Positions 11,739 to 23,879 of a stretch of DNA of 64,000 nt are shown piece after piece. The DNA comes from Apricaphanius iberus (Eukaryota > Chordata > Actinopteri > Cyprinodontiformes > Aphaniidae). The notes under the pieces are model-generated. The model did no database searches. It was not told the DNA's origin and worked only from the letters and a program-made list of their open reading frames with translations. Where the stretch lies: NCBI GenBank assembly GCA_028564705.1, contig JAPXFQ010000351.1:682001-746000 (forward strand), read 5' to 3'. The position numbers were made by a program, and so were the translations under genes. Position 1 is the stretch's first letter. Every line of letters starts with the position of its first letter.

Positions 11739-12034
11739 TGGGCTGCAGTGGTTAGCACTGTTGCCTTGCAGCAAGAAGGTTGTGGGTTCATATCCCGGCC
11801 CAGGGTCTTTCTGCATGGAGTTTGCATGTTCTCCCCATGCATGCGTGGGTTCCCCCGCAGGTACTCCGGCTTCCTCCCACAGTCCAAAAACATGATTGTC
11901 AGGTTAATTGATCACTCTAAATTGTGCATGGTTTTTTGTCCTGTCTGTCCCTGTGATGGACTGGAGACCTGTCCAGGGTGTACCCCGCCTCTTGCCCGTT
12001 GACAGCTGGAGATAGGCACCAGCCCCCCCCCAGA
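11739..12034 (+). mobile_element. tRNA-like SINE, 5' part
   Basis: GGCTGCAGTGGTTAGCACTG, then TTGTGGGTTCATATCCCGGC (resembling a Pol III B box), GTTTGCATGTTCTCCCC and CTTCCTCCCACAGTCC are the landmarks of a very abundant fish SINE-type repeat. The body runs to CAGCTGGAGATAGGCACCAG and a C run, where a piggyBac-like element interrupts it. Its expected 3' tail (AAGCGGTTCAGAAAATGGAT) reappears at 14377-14397. Confidence 0.75.
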
Positions 12035-12179
12035 GGAACACTAGAACTACCAGAGAGCAGCCATTTGGCTTTTCTACCTATAAAGCCCACAGGTAAGCCG
12101 AAAGGCTGGATGGCCCCCTGTGAACCTTCCTTTTGTTATGTAAACGGGGCAATCACTGGGACACCACAGGGGGGGGGAT

Positions 12180-12358
12180 ATGCTGAGCTCACTGCGGGTG
12201 TCCTTGTCGTCAAAGCGTAGGTGTTGCATGATTTCTTGGAAGCGATTTCGGGACATAGTTGCCATGATCTGGGGGTTTCCCAGGTTTGCTGACCAGCAGT
12301 CATGCAGTGATGGAACCTTGGTCAGCCCCCGCAAGATAACAATAGCAATAAATGCCAT
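12180..12358 (-). pseudogene. piggyBac transposase fragment (PGBD4-like)
   Basis: The minus strand encodes MAFIAIVILRGLTKVPSLHD, then a segment with MATMSRNRFQEIMQHLRFDD, the conserved start of the piggyBac transposase core. The upstream codons (FMALPEL) lie at about 13600-13625 on the far side of the L2 insertion and join in frame. The catalytic Asp region and C terminus are missing, so it is dead. It is domesticated-gene-like in sequence (PGBD family), but there is no sign of a host gene. Confidence 0.75.
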
Positions 12359-12361
12359 TAG

Positions 12362-13596
12362 GCTCCCCTCCTATGGAACCGGCTCCCAGGGTTGGTTCGT
12401 GAAGCAGACAATTTGTCTATCTTTAAAACTAGGCTAAAAACTTTCCTCTTTGACAAAGCTTACAGTTAGAGATATGTTTATAGGTAGTTAGAGTCAGGTC
12501 AGACAGGTAGATAGGAAGAGACAGGTTAATGTTAGTAGTCAGGCAGAGTGTCAAAAGTTAGGAAGAGATAGGAAGAGGTAGAGTAGCTAGGTAGAGATAG
12601 ATTAATGTAAGCCAGGTAAAGATCCGGAGCCGGTCGCGGCTTACCGCCGCGGAAGAAATGTGCCCCACAGGGGCCAGCCAGCGCCGGAGAGAGGTCCCTC
12701 AAGGGGATCCTCCCGCACAGTGCGGCCGCCCATTACCTGCCGGGTTGAATCCCCCGGGCAGACTGTGCGGACCCCACCCGTTTATCTCTTAAACGTTTCT
12801 CGCCCTCTTCAACTCTGTCCTCTCAGTTCTGTCTATTTTTCCTTAAGATAGTTGTCGACTATCGGTCTCGTGCCGGTATTTAGCCTTAGATGGAGTTTAC
12901 CACCCACTTTGGGCTGCATTCTCAAACAACCCGACTCCGAGAAGACCCCGGCATGACGGGGGCCGTTACCGGCCCTACACCGTCCACGGGTCAGGAGGAC
13001 TAAGACAGAGTGTTGGTAGCCAGGTCTCCTAGTAGCTAGGAGACAGGTTAATGTTAGTAGCTATGCTGCTTTAGGCTAGGCTGTTGGAGGACATTATTAG
13101 GGTCTGTTCCTACTTTCTCTCCTACTTCTCCCCAACTGCATGATGTGCTGTCAATTCAAGCACTAACCTGTTTTCTATTATAGTAGGTGCTCCGGATTAG
13201 CCCTGCTTGACGACCCTGACTAAGATGGCATTGCAGTGACGGAAAATTCTCCACGTCCTGCAACAAACTTGTGCATCGGTTCTGTTGCTCTTTCTGTGTC
13301 TCTGTTGTGTATTCTCCAAGCCACAGACGGTCGCGGCAGATAACCGCTTGTGCTGAGCCTGGTTCTGCCGGAGGTTTCTTCCTGTTAAAAGGGAGTTTTT
13401 CCTTCCCACTGTCGCTGCATGCTTGCTCAGTATGAGGGATTGCTGAGAATTCCACGACGCAATCTTCTGTGGTTCTGTAATTTCTACACTAAACATTGTA
13501 TTGTAATAACTCTTTTTGTAAAGTGCCTTGAGATGACATCTGTTGTGAAATGGCGCTATATAAATAAACTGAATTGAATTGAATTGAATTGAATTA
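12362..13596 (+). mobile_element. L2 LINE, 5'-truncated 3' end
   Basis: It is nearly identical to 54267-55488 of the long L2 copy: last residues of ORF2 (LPGLVREADNLSIFKTRLK region), then the GC-rich 3' UTR, TATATAAATAAACTGAATTG and GAATT repeats. By eye only a few substitutions separate the two (for example near 13005 and 13280). It is inserted into the piggyBac transposase remnant without a clear target duplication. Truncation at the 5' end is the usual result of target-primed reverse transcription. Confidence 0.9.
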
Positions 13597-14373
13597 GTTC
13601 AGGGAGGGCCATGAACCAGTCCACATGCTCCATTTGCCGTGCATGTTCAACAGTACAGTGTCGAATGGAACTTAGCATTTCCAGAGTATTTCCACTGCTC
13701 AAATACATAACTGATATTTTGAAATCAGACATATAATATCATATCTTTGACATAACATAACATCACAGTGTGGGCAAACAGCAACAGTCAGTCTGGTTTT
13801 TATGAGTTGAGACAGGGAGAGACAGGAAAAGAGAAAATAGAGGGAAAGAGCAAAACAGACAAAAACAATGTACAAATTCTTAAATATAACAAATCAAATG
13901 TGTTTCGGGTGTATCTCAGTTTGAAAAAAACGTTACATAAAATAAATCTTGTACAGATATCAACTTGATGAGCAATTCTGTAAATGACTAGTGGGGCTAC
14001 CACAGATTTTGAGTGCTTTATTTGATGTGGTTCTGTTCTATTACTTTTCTTATGTGTCTGGTGGGGATGTTGGAAGCCCAGTGTTGTAGGGTTCTGATAA
14101 CGTCTACATCCTTCTACATATATTACATTTTGATTCAGCTCATATGTTCTGCTCAGACAGTCAGTTAGCAATCCTGCTCCTACCTGATTGTCCCCCTCCC
14201 CCATTTTATGTCAAGGTGTTTTGAGTGAAGTGGCTCTGCATATCCCCCCTCCTGTGGTGTCCCAGTGATTGCCCCGTTTACATAACAAAAGGAGGGTTCA
14301 CAGGGGGCCATCCAGCCTTTCGGCTTACCTGTGGGCTTTATAGGTAGAGCAAAAAATCCTGGGTCTTCTAGTG

Positions 14374-14400
14374 TTAAGCGGTTCAGAAAATGGATGGATA
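14374..14400 (+). mobile_element. tRNA-like SINE, 3' tail
   Basis: TTAAGCGGTTCAGAAAATGG is the usual tail of the SINE whose 5' part ends at 12034. The piggyBac-like element separates the two parts. Confidence 0.65.
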
Positions 14401-15608
14401 TATGAATTATGTGTTTACTTTATTTTCAATTCAGTTTGGATTTTTTTTGTGTGTGTGCGTGTGTGTACGTGCAACACAGATTTTCTAAAGGTGAAGCCTG
14501 TGTCAGCAGTAAGCAATTGCACATGTACGCAGCTCAGACCGAACAGTGTGTGTGAGTAACATCGGTTGGTGTACATGGTAGGAGCACAGCGGGTATATAC
14601 GTTTTTTTTTTTTTTTAATCACTGTGTGTGCAGTCCGAAGCTCTTCCGACAATTTAAAAAAACCTTCTGTGTAAACCAGGCCTAAAAGTGCCGTTTACTT
14701 TGACACAGCTCCTAACCCTAACAAAATCCATCTTACAAACCTCTTCACAAACCCAAATTTCTCTAACACTATAACCAAATACGCATTTTTGACAACCAAA
14801 ATTTAGCAGAACACCTCAAGTTTTGATTCCATTCATATAGTCTATCATGTCTCTAATAGACAGAGATGTAAAGAGAAGTGGCAAAAGCAAATGAGGAGGA
14901 TTAGCAGACCTTGTCAACAACAGATGGTGTCAACCAGAACCTGTTACTGTGGAATATTGTCTCTGCAGCCTGGATATTGGGTTGTTAGTGAGTGATGACA
15001 AACATGGGGCTGTCATACAGCAACAGCCTTCAGTCAGAGGACTCCTCAGATTCACGGCAAGGACTGTGATGGATGGATGAATTCACTGGAAAACTGTCTG
15101 ATACCCATCTTTGGCTGACTAATCGGCACTTCTCTAGTTTTTAGTTTAGTTTCTCTGATCTGAATATTCAAAATGCCTTAAATGCAATATAGAGTAAGTA
15201 AGAATATTTTTGATATCATGTATTAGAATTCCGCTTGCAAATAATATATGTGACCACTGGGAAGGACTTATCTGTTATTTCATAAAACAAACACACATCA
15301 GATTTAACGGACTTAGAACATAAAGATCAGGGAGCGTGGTAAGCAATAGTTGGGAAAATATGGGTTAATTGCATTCAGTAATACTGAAATTTTCAAATAT
15401 GGTTTGTGCAGTTACAGGCTTTTCTATGATTTGACATACAGTTAAATTGTTTTTAAATAGTAAATGGATCCGAAGTTGTTGGCAGTCACAATTATAGTTT
15501 TTGAATTTAATTTTAGAATTGTGAAGAAGTGTACACTGTAAATGACAGCTGTTCCTTGATGAGTGTTACTTATTTTAACTGTCATTTCTTTGTTTTTCCT
15601 TGATGCAG
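14401..15608. other. slc37a4 intron 1, remaining part
   Basis: Non-coding. There is a GT-rich stretch at 14446-14470 and a T run at 14600-14617. No RNA gene, repeat family or conserved exon was recognised. Confidence 0.4.
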
Positions 15609-15841
15609 GAATGATCACCAGCAGTCAGACCATGGCCTATGCCATCAGTAAGTTCATCAGTGGCGTGTTGTCGGATCAGATCAGCGCCCGCTGGCTTTTC
15701 TCCATCGGCCTCTTCTTGGTAGGAGGCATCAATGTAGCCTTCTCTTGGTCTTCATCTGTATCCATGTTCTCGTTGCTCTGGTTCATCAACGGCCTGGGTC
15801 AGGGCTGTGGTTGGCCCCCATGTGGGAAGGTGCTTCGGAAG
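15609..15841 (+). CDS. slc37a4: slc37a4 coding exon 2
   Basis: An acceptor TTGATGCAG precedes 15609. The exon completes the Gly codon and continues [20 protein letters not shown], then [19 protein letters not shown] and [20 protein letters not shown], ending RK before GTAATG at 15842. The G-x-L-S-D-x-x-S-A-R stretch is the major facilitator loop-2 motif, and [11 protein letters not shown] is highly conserved in SLC37A4. Length is 233 bp, phase 1 to 0; with exon 1 it gives exactly 127 codons. The family is about 430 residues, so some 300 residues are missing. The next exon (expected to start WFEPSQFGTWW) was not found before the spectrin exons begin. The gene is therefore truncated here by rearrangement, deletion or assembly. 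Confidence 0.92.
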
Positions 15842-17800
15842 GTAATGTTGTCCAACATGTTGCATCATATATCACAGCACTGACCTTTAGGAGGGAGGAA
15901 GCTTTGCTTTGAACTGATCTCAGAAACCTGTATAAAGGCTTGATTTTCCAGGACAAGAGCAGGAGAGCTGTCAACAGTTTGGGAAATTAAAGGATTAACT
16001 AATAATCTATTAAGTTATTTTCTATAAATAGCTGTAGGATTTGTTGCACGTATATTTGAACTCTTAGTAGGTCTGAATAATATCCAGACATTGTTGCTGA
16101 AGAAAATTAATATTAGAAACAGTCACTGGATTCAAAGAGGCTGGCTTAACTAAAGTACCAAAGAAGAAAGAAATTTGTAGGCATGTGTTCAGTGTGGTGG
16201 GGGGTCAGATTACAGGACAGTCTATTTATATATAATTCTAAGCAGCTCTCCACAAAAGAAAAGCACATTTTCTTAAAGGTGTCTTTCCCCTGTGGTGAAA
16301 GGAAATTGATTTAGCAACTCTAAATGTCCTGCACAGCAAAGCTGAAGTGGACAGATTGGGGCAACATGGTGCTAACTAAGGTGCTACCTCAGGTGTATTC
16401 CCAGCAGGCTCCTGTTACTGGGGCTCTGCTGGCTGTGCTGTGAAGGGCGCTGGGCTTTCATGGCTGCCTTTAAATGAATTACAGCCTGGGGACATGTAGC
16501 TCCTATTTCATTCTTGATTTTCCTTTTGGCGAAATAAAATAAAACAGAAAAAACTTTCAAAAGCAAATCTGTTCAAGGACTGCAGAGTAGAGCCAGATAG
16601 CATAGTTTAGCTAAAGTAGCTCTGATCGTCTTAGCAAGACCATGAGAGAATAATGTTGTCTTGTAGCCTATAGATAACCAGTCATTCAAAGGTCAGCTGT
16701 ATGGAATGGGATTAATGGCTTAGTGAGGTAATTTCAGGATCAGTCCTGGGTTTTCAGTGTCAAGAACAAGGATCTGTTCTTTCTATTATCCCAGAAATCT
16801 AGCCTAGAAATAGAAACATCATATTTGCCATTAAAGGTTGAATATGGAACATGGGCTCCAAAGCGACATCTAGTGTGTTGAGTTTGTAGTTGCAGTAACA
16901 AAACGTAATTTTTAACAGTTTGGATGCCAGTTTTGCTGCGGTAACCAGCCAGCATCATGTCCAGCAACAAATCTTACAGGGTAAGGAGTATTTTGTACTA
17001 ATAAGTTTAAAATACTAAACAAAAAATAATCATGACAAAATATGGGTCAAAGACATCAGTAAGTTTTTGTATCTGTCATCTCTGCATCTTATTTCGGTAG
17101 CTGAGTGGTATCCTCCACTCCTCTTGGTGATGTCCTCTATAAAAGTCATCATTTATAGTTTATAATTTACATAAACTTCCAACAGATTTCACAGTGTGCG
17201 TATTTGACTGAGGTAAATGGTCGGAGACCTATGTAATACAGAAAGCTAGCTAGTTTATAATCACTCATCGCAGTGATGAAAGTGAGCCTGCTATACTGGG
17301 GAGTGCAGGAGGAAACCTCTTCCTTTCCTTTCGTTTACTCGGTGTGGAGGTTGGTGCTCTCATATCTAGGAACAACATCATATACACGAGTATTGAAAGC
17401 TTTTTTACTGACTTTAGCTGTTAGCTAGCTTTCTTTTCTTTCTCTATGAGAAACTTCTCCATTTCCGCATACATTCTGATCCCGTGAAAGTTTTTACATT
17501 TGTGTCCCTCTGTTGTAGGCTTGACCTAAACTAACTCTGGTTTTAGATCTTGGGAGGTCGCTCCTCTTCTGAGAAAGATAATGAAATCTGTGGGGCTCAG
17601 AGCACACTAAATCTTGGTGGTTCATGTGATAAAAAGAAAAAAAACTATATTGTTAACAAAAGCCACAATCGCCTTCTCATGCTTTTCTCTTCTTTTCTTT
17701 ATCTTTGGGCAGATAATCGAAAAAGTCTCCTCATAAAGCTAACTGCATGTAGCACAAAGCTTCCAGACCGTTAATGACTGTTTACTAACAAGCTACGGGA
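15842..17800. other. Non-coding stretch after slc37a4 exon 2
   Basis: No further slc37a4 exon and no other coding region is recognised. 16850-16930 (CATCTAGTGTGTTGAGTTTG and following) resembles the edge of a fish repeat. The remaining sequence is AT-rich with short ORFs only. Confidence 0.4.
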
Positions 17801-17807
17801 GGAAACA

Positions 17808-19290
17808 CCTCAGATATTACCACCGCCAGTTTAGTATGGAGAAATCTACAATTATAAGATCAACATGCCTCAACTTTACACGGCAGAACCAAGAAGGCAT
17901 ACAGTCATTAGGAAAACCCACATTGCTCGACTCTACTAACACATTTTTATACCGATTGATCATCAACACAGCAGTTTGAGTCACAACAACTTAGTTACCA
18001 TTCAGCCAGTTTAACACCCGACAGGCCGCTATTTTAACTTCACCAGATAACTGACATGTCATAGACATGTTCACAACCCAGAGACAACAACACGTTACGG
18101 AGTTATGAAGCAATTTCACGGCGAACCGACAGCTTACACTGTAAAGGCTGCATTAGCTCTCTGTAACATAGACTGTAAACAGCGCCTCCTCCCCGTTTAC
18201 CAGAATGACACACTTTCATGGGGGAATTCATGGCAGATTCACAGACTCCTCCTCCCCAGCTCTGACGAAGCATTTTCCTAAAGAGGGATTGGGGCGGGAT
18301 CTTCACTGTAGACTCTGCCCTCGTGGGGCGTGTAGTTTGGTCGTAATCACGCCCATTCTGCTCCCGCGTCTTTAACTCTGATGCTAAACTTGGCTCTGCC
18401 CCCTCATTAATTATGCAAGATTTCAAAAAGCCCAGTGTTATCTCAGGAAGAATATGTAGCCATACAAAGTTTTAAAAAAATGGGCACCAGGCATTAAAGT
18501 TGTTTTTAACGTGTCTAAAGTCCAATGCTTTTCAATGGGGGCCTAGCGGCCAAATGGAGGTACTACAGCAATGGAGGAGCAATGGCGGCCTCCATGGTAT
18601 GCGGTTACAAAGCAGAGCAGCCAGCGGCCATTGAGTAGAAAACAGCTAGCTAATGACATCACCATCATGCTAAGCGCAGCACCACGGCTTTAAACAGGCG
18701 CGTAAAGAAATAAAATAATGATCTTACAGCCAACATGTAATGGAACAGCCGTTTGTACAACCAGTAACAAGTGAGAAAGCTGAGATAGCTAAAAGCTAGC
18801 CCACCGAGTTAGCTTCCAGACCATTTCAAACAGCTGACAAGGTACAGGCAGAAACTCCTCAGAAATGACCACCGCCAGTTCAGTTTACAGATATCTACAT
18901 TATTTGATCATCATGCCTCAACTTAACACAACAGAAGTAAAGAAGACCCACATATATTAACATCAACTTACCTCCATTGTGCGAGATGAGCAGATTCATT
19001 TATCAGACTGGATCCCTGAATTGATCATCATCTAACTCAGCCATGGATGGCAGCTATTTCATCAGCTGGAAACCTATTAAATTTTTTTAAATTAAATTTT
19101 TTTTTCTATTTCTGCAGCCTACAGTGCTACACATGTTAACCATGCTGATAGATTTTTCCTTAACCGGTATGTAGCAGCGATCTAATGGTAGCTGTCATAT
19201 AATAACAATGGAAGGCAGTAGGAGCTAAAGGTCTTTCTGCCCTCCAGAGAGTGGCTGGGGGGCAGGCGCTCAGGTGCGTGACATCACGTT
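17808..19290 (+). repeat. Composite repeat including R2 copy 2 and an internal direct duplication
   Basis: 18105-18640 is the longest R2 copy; it is inverted relative to 2328-2925 and 30045-30245. On either side lie two direct copies of a further block: 17815-17910 (ACCACCGCCAGTTTAGTATG; CATGCCTCAACTTTACAC) and 18845-18935 (ACCACCGCCAGTTCAGTTTA; CATGCCTCAACTTAACAC). The R2 core thus sits between duplicated flanks. No coding capacity. The class is unknown; a non-autonomous LTR or DNA element is possible. Confidence 0.55.
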
Positions 19291-20496
19291 TCAACGTGTC
19301 CATGACAATTCAATTCAGTTTCAATTCAGTTTATTTATATAGCGCCATTTCACAACAGATGTCATCTCAAGGCACTTTACAAAAAGAGTTATTACAATAC
19401 AATGTTTAGTGTAGAAATTACAGAACCACAGAAGATTGCGTCGTGGAATTCTCAGCAATCCCTCATACTGAGCAAGCATGCAGCGACAGTGGGAAGGAAA
19501 AACTCCCTTTTAACAGGAAGAAACCTCCGGCAGAACCAGGCTCAGCACAAGCAGTTATCTGCCGCGACCGTCTGTGGCTTGGAGAATACATAACAGAGAC
19601 ACAGAAAGAGCAATAGAACTGATGCAGAAGTTTGTTGCAGGACGTGGAGAATTTTCCGTCACTGCAATGCCATCTTAGTCAGGGTCGTCAAGCAGGGCTA
19701 ATCCGGAGCACCTACTATAATAGAAAACAGGTTAGTGCTTGAATTGACAGCACATCATGCAGTTGGGGAGAAGTAGGAGAGAAAGTAGGAACAGACCCTA
19801 ATAATGTCCTCCAACAGCCTAGCCTAAAGCAGCATAGCTACTAACATTAACCTGTCTCCTAGCTACTAGGAGACCTGGCTACCAACACTCTGTCTGAGTC
19901 CTCCTGATCGAGGCTCAGCCCGTGGACGGTGTAGGGCCGGTAACGGCCCCCGTCATGCCGGGGTCTTCTCGGAGTCGGGTTGTTTGAGAATGCAGCCCAA
20001 AGTGGGTGGTAAACTCCATCTAAGGCTAAATACCGGCACGAGACCGATAGTCGACAACTATCTTAAGGAAAAATAGACAGAACTGAGAGGACAGAGTTGA
20101 AGAGGGCGAGAAACGTTTAAGAGATAAACGGGTGGGGTCCGCACAGTCTGCCCGGGGGATTCAACCCGGCAGGTAATGGGCGGCCGCACTGTGCGGGAGG
20201 ATCCCCTTGAGGGACCTCTCTCCGGCGCTGGCTGGCCCCTGTGGGGCGCATTTCTTCCGCGGCGGTAAGCCGCGACCGGCTCCGGATCTTTACCTGGCTT
20301 ACATTAATCTATCTCTACCTAGCTACTCTACCTCTTCCTAACTTTTGACACTCTGCCTGACTACTAACATTAACCTGTCTCTTCCTATCTACCTGTCTGA
20401 CCTGACTCTAACTACCTATAAACATATCTCTAACTGTAAGCTTTGTCAAAGAGGAAAGTTTTTAGCCTAGTTTTAAAGATAGACAAATTGTCTGCT

Positions 20497-23400
20497 TCAC
20501 GAACCAACCCTGGGAGCATCGTTCCATAGGAGGGGAGCCTGATAGCTGAAAGATCTGCCACCCATTCTACTTTTAGAAATCCTAGGAACTACCAGTAAAC
20601 CTGCAGTCTGAGAGTGAAGGTCTCTGTTAGGAACATATGGAACAATCAGGTCTCTTATGTATGATGGAGCTTGATTATTAAGGGCTTTATATGTCAGAAG
20701 GAGGATCTTGAATTCTATTCTAGATTTTACTGGGAGCCAGTGAAGAGAAGCTAAAACAGGGGAAATGTGATCTCTTCTTTTAATATTCATTAGAATCCTA
20801 GCAGCAGCATTTTGAACTAACTGAAGACTTTTAATTGTATTCTGTGGACTACCTGATAATAGACAGTTACAGTAATCCAGCCTTGAAGTAACAAAGGCAT
20901 GGACTAGTTTTTCAGCATCATTCCTGGACAGGATGGTTCTAATTTTTGCAATATTCCTAAGGTGAAAAAAGGAAATCCTACAGACTTCTTTAATGTGAGT
21001 TCTAAATGACATATCTTGGTCAAAAATGACACCGAGGTTTTTTGCTTTATTACTGGAGGCTAATTTAATGCCGTCCAGGTGAAGGGGCTGACTAAGTAGT
21101 TTCTTTTTCAGAGCTTCTGGTCCAAAGACGACAACTTCTGTTTTATCAGAATTTAGAAGCAAGAAGTTTAGAGTCATCCAAGTTTTTATGTCTTCCAGAC
21201 ATGCCTGTAGTCTACCTAACTGATTGGATTCATCAGGATTTATGGATAGATATAGCTGTGTATCATCTGCGTAATTATGGAATTTTATCCCATGTTGCCT
21301 AATTATTCTACCAATAGGAAGCATATATAGTAAAAAGAATCGGCCCAAGCACTGAACCCTGTGGTACTCCGCAAGTAACTTTTGAGGTTGAGGAGGGTTT
21401 ATCATTTACTTGAACAAACTGAAATCTGTTAGACAAATAAGATTTAAACCAGCCTAGGGCTGTTCTTATTATACCGACACGTTGAAGCCTTTCTATGAGA
21501 ATATTGTGATCAACAGTGTCAAAGGCAGCACTGAGATCTAACAGGACCAGAATGGTCACCAGTCCATTGTCTGAGGCTATGAGAATATCATTAGTAACCT
21601 TCACCAGAGCTGTTTCAGTGCTGTGATGAGCTCTAAAGCCTGACTGAAACTTCTCAAACAGCTCATTATTGTTTAAATGCTCACATATCTGGTGTGCAAC
21701 TATTTTCTCAAGAATTTTAGATAAGAAGGGAAGACTAGATATCGGTCTATAGTTAATTAAGTCGTTTTGATCAAGAGAGGGTTTCTTAAGTAGAGGTTTA
21801 ATTACAGCAATCTTAAACTACTGTGGTACATATCCATTGACTAAGGATAGATTCATTATATTTAAAATTGGAGCAGCGATCAGAGGGAAAACTTCTTTTA
21901 AGAGTTTAGTTGGGATTGGGTCTAAAACGCAAGTTGAAGGTTTAGATGAAGCTAATAATTTTAGTACATCACAAAGTTTGGCTGCATTAAAGCAGTTTAA
22001 GCATATATTAGGTTCCACCATTTTTGAGGCTGCCTCATTAACTAAGGAGGAAGCAAGCATATTGGGAAGGTTCCCAATTATCTTATTCTTTATGGAGTCT
22101 ATTTATTTATAAAGAATTGCATGAAGTCGTCACTGCTTAGAGCTTGGGGAATGGTTGGCTCGATAGAGCTATGATCCTGTGTGAGTTTGGCAACTGTATT
22201 AAAAAGAAACCTAGGATTATTTTTATTCTCCTCGATTAAAGATGAATAATATGCTGTTCTAGCTGTGTGAAGGCTCTTTTTATATAGCAATAAACTATTG
22301 GAGCGCCATTTTCTCTCTAGTTTTCTAACATTCTGCTTTAGGGTACGTAGCTCTAAATTAAACCAGGGAGCTAATCTCCTATTGCTAGCCACCTTCCTCT
22401 TCAAGGGGGCAACTTTGTCTATTGCCAGACACAGGGAGGAATTAACACTATGAACTAAAATGTCAAGTTGTGAGGGGTCACGAGTTAAATCACTGTTTTC
22501 TGTTCTGCATTTATAAACTGAGGAAATTAAAGTTGGAAGAGCTTCTTTAAAATTTGCTACAGCGTTGTCTGATAACGTTCTGGTATAATGAAGTTTTCTT
22601 TCAGGTTTGATATGATCCATTAGAGTAAGTTTAAAAGTGATAAGGAAATGATCAGACAGGATAGGGTTATGTGGAAAGACTGTTATTTATTCACAGTCAA
22701 TGCCATAAGACAGCACAAGATCTAAAGTGTGGTGACAAGAATGTGTTGGTCCCTGCACATTTTGAGTAAAGCCTATTGAGTCTAGGATAGTCTTAAAAGC
22801 TGTATTTAGACTATCACTTTCATTATCAACATGAATATTGAAGTCTCTGACTATAATGACTTTATCAGTGTTTAAAACTAAGTCAGATAGAAAATCTGAA
22901 ATCTGATCTAAAAATTGAGAATAAGGTCCTGGTGGTCGATATAAGACCACAAACAAAAGTGGCTTTACTGCTTTGTTATGTGTATGAGGAAAGCTAAAAA
23001 CTAGATGCTCAAAGGAACTGTAACTATTATTTTTTTGGAGATTAATTAGTAAATCGGAATGAAAGATAGTTGCTACTCCACCTCCTCGACCAGTACTTCG
23101 AGGGACACTAAAGTTTAAGTAGCTAGGGGGAGTTGACTCATTTATTGTGACATGGTCCTCTTCCTGCAACCATGTCTCTGCAAGACAAAACAAATCAATA
23201 TTATTTTCACAAATTAAGTCATTTACTAAGAGTGTTTTTGAGGGGAGAGATCTTATGTTTAGTAAACCACATTTAATTGATTTGTTTTTATGTTCAGTCC
23301 GAGTTTTATTTATCTTTATGAGATTTTTATACTTTGCTCTAGTAGCATTAACTTTTAATTCATTAGTTTTGGGTAGTGGACGGGAAACTATCTCTATAGG
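20497..23400 (-). pseudogene. L2 ORF2 (endonuclease-reverse transcriptase), inactivated
   Basis: Motifs run in order on the minus strand: [10 protein letters not shown] (endonuclease Glu) near 23180, [12 protein letters not shown] near 22930, VRDFNIHVD (the usual GDFN with G changed to R) near 22840, [13 protein letters not shown] near 21930, [14 protein letters not shown] near 21530, [14 protein letters not shown] near 21350, [11 protein letters not shown] near 21250, and the C-terminal part to 20497. Defects compared with the plus copy are GAA to TAA near 22690, GAG to TAG near 21820, loss of about ten codons near 22300, and a frame change near 21310-21400. It cannot make a full protein. 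Confidence 0.9.
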
Positions 23401-23766
23401 GTGATGGGTGGGTGGCAGTCCCTGTTCCTTGACCTGGACTCTGGGTTCCCTGATCTGGACTCTGGTTTCCCTGAGCTCGACTCTGGGTTCCCTGAGCTGG
23501 ACTCTGGGTTGTCACGGCTTTGGGGAACTAGAGATAACCCTATCAATGTTCCTGGAAAGAAGCGAAGCTCCGTCCTCGGTGGGATGGATGCCGTCTCTAC
23601 GTAACAGTCCGGGTTTTCCCCAGAAGGCCCCCCAGTTATCAATGTAGCCCACATCGTTTTCTGGACACCACCTTGACAACCAAAGGTGGAACGAAAGCAT
23701 ACGGCTGTACATGTCATCGCTAGTAAGATCAGGCAGGGGACCAGAAAAAATTACAGAGTCAGACAA
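23394..23766 (-). pseudogene. L2 ORF1, 3' remnant (SGNH esterase end)
   Basis: The minus strand from 23766 encodes [20 protein letters not shown], then [20 protein letters not shown], containing the D-x-x-H block of SGNH esterases. The Ser and Gly-Asn blocks are upstream of the truncation and absent. Confidence 0.85.
23430..23516. repeat. Tandem repeat between L2 ORF1 and ORF2 (about 21 bp, four units)
   Basis: Units such as CTGGACTCTGGGTTCCCTGA repeat four times here. The plus-strand L2 copy has only two such units at about 51306-51349. This is copy-number variation inside one LINE family. Confidence 0.75.
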
Positions 23767-23879
23767 TCCAAAGCAACTCTACGATACAGGCGCCTTTTTG
23801 TGAAATAGTTCACATTAATTAACCCACACGTTGGACTCGCAGCCCCACAAATCAATTTCCCGTAGGCTTTAACTGAATG

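Larger units (their letters stand above)
12039..14373 (-). mobile_element. piggyBac-like element (decayed, carries an L2 insertion)
   Basis: The ends are inverted: 12039 starts CACTAGAAC and 14373 ends TTCTAGTG, and about 137 bp of subterminal sequence is inverted between the two sides (GCCCACAGGTAAGCCGAAAG on the left, its complement on the right). TTAA flanks the right end (14374-14377), as expected of piggyBac; the left flank reads GGAA, a mutated TTAA. It sits inside a SINE. Internally it holds a transposase remnant and an inserted L2 3' fragment (12362-13596). Without that insertion it is about 1.1 kb, so it is non-autonomous. Confidence 0.75.
19308..23765 (-). mobile_element. L2 LINE copy, 5' truncated in ORF1
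   Basis: The 3' end lies at 19308 (AATTCAGTTTATTTATATAG), followed by the 3' UTR to about 20490, ORF2 to about 23200, the inter-ORF tandem repeat, and the last part of ORF1 (SGNH esterase C-terminal end) to 23765. It is closely similar to the plus-strand copy at 50122-55488. It is flanked on its left by the R2-containing repeat and lies in the interval where slc37a4 exons stop and spectrin exons have not yet begun. Confidence 0.92.
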
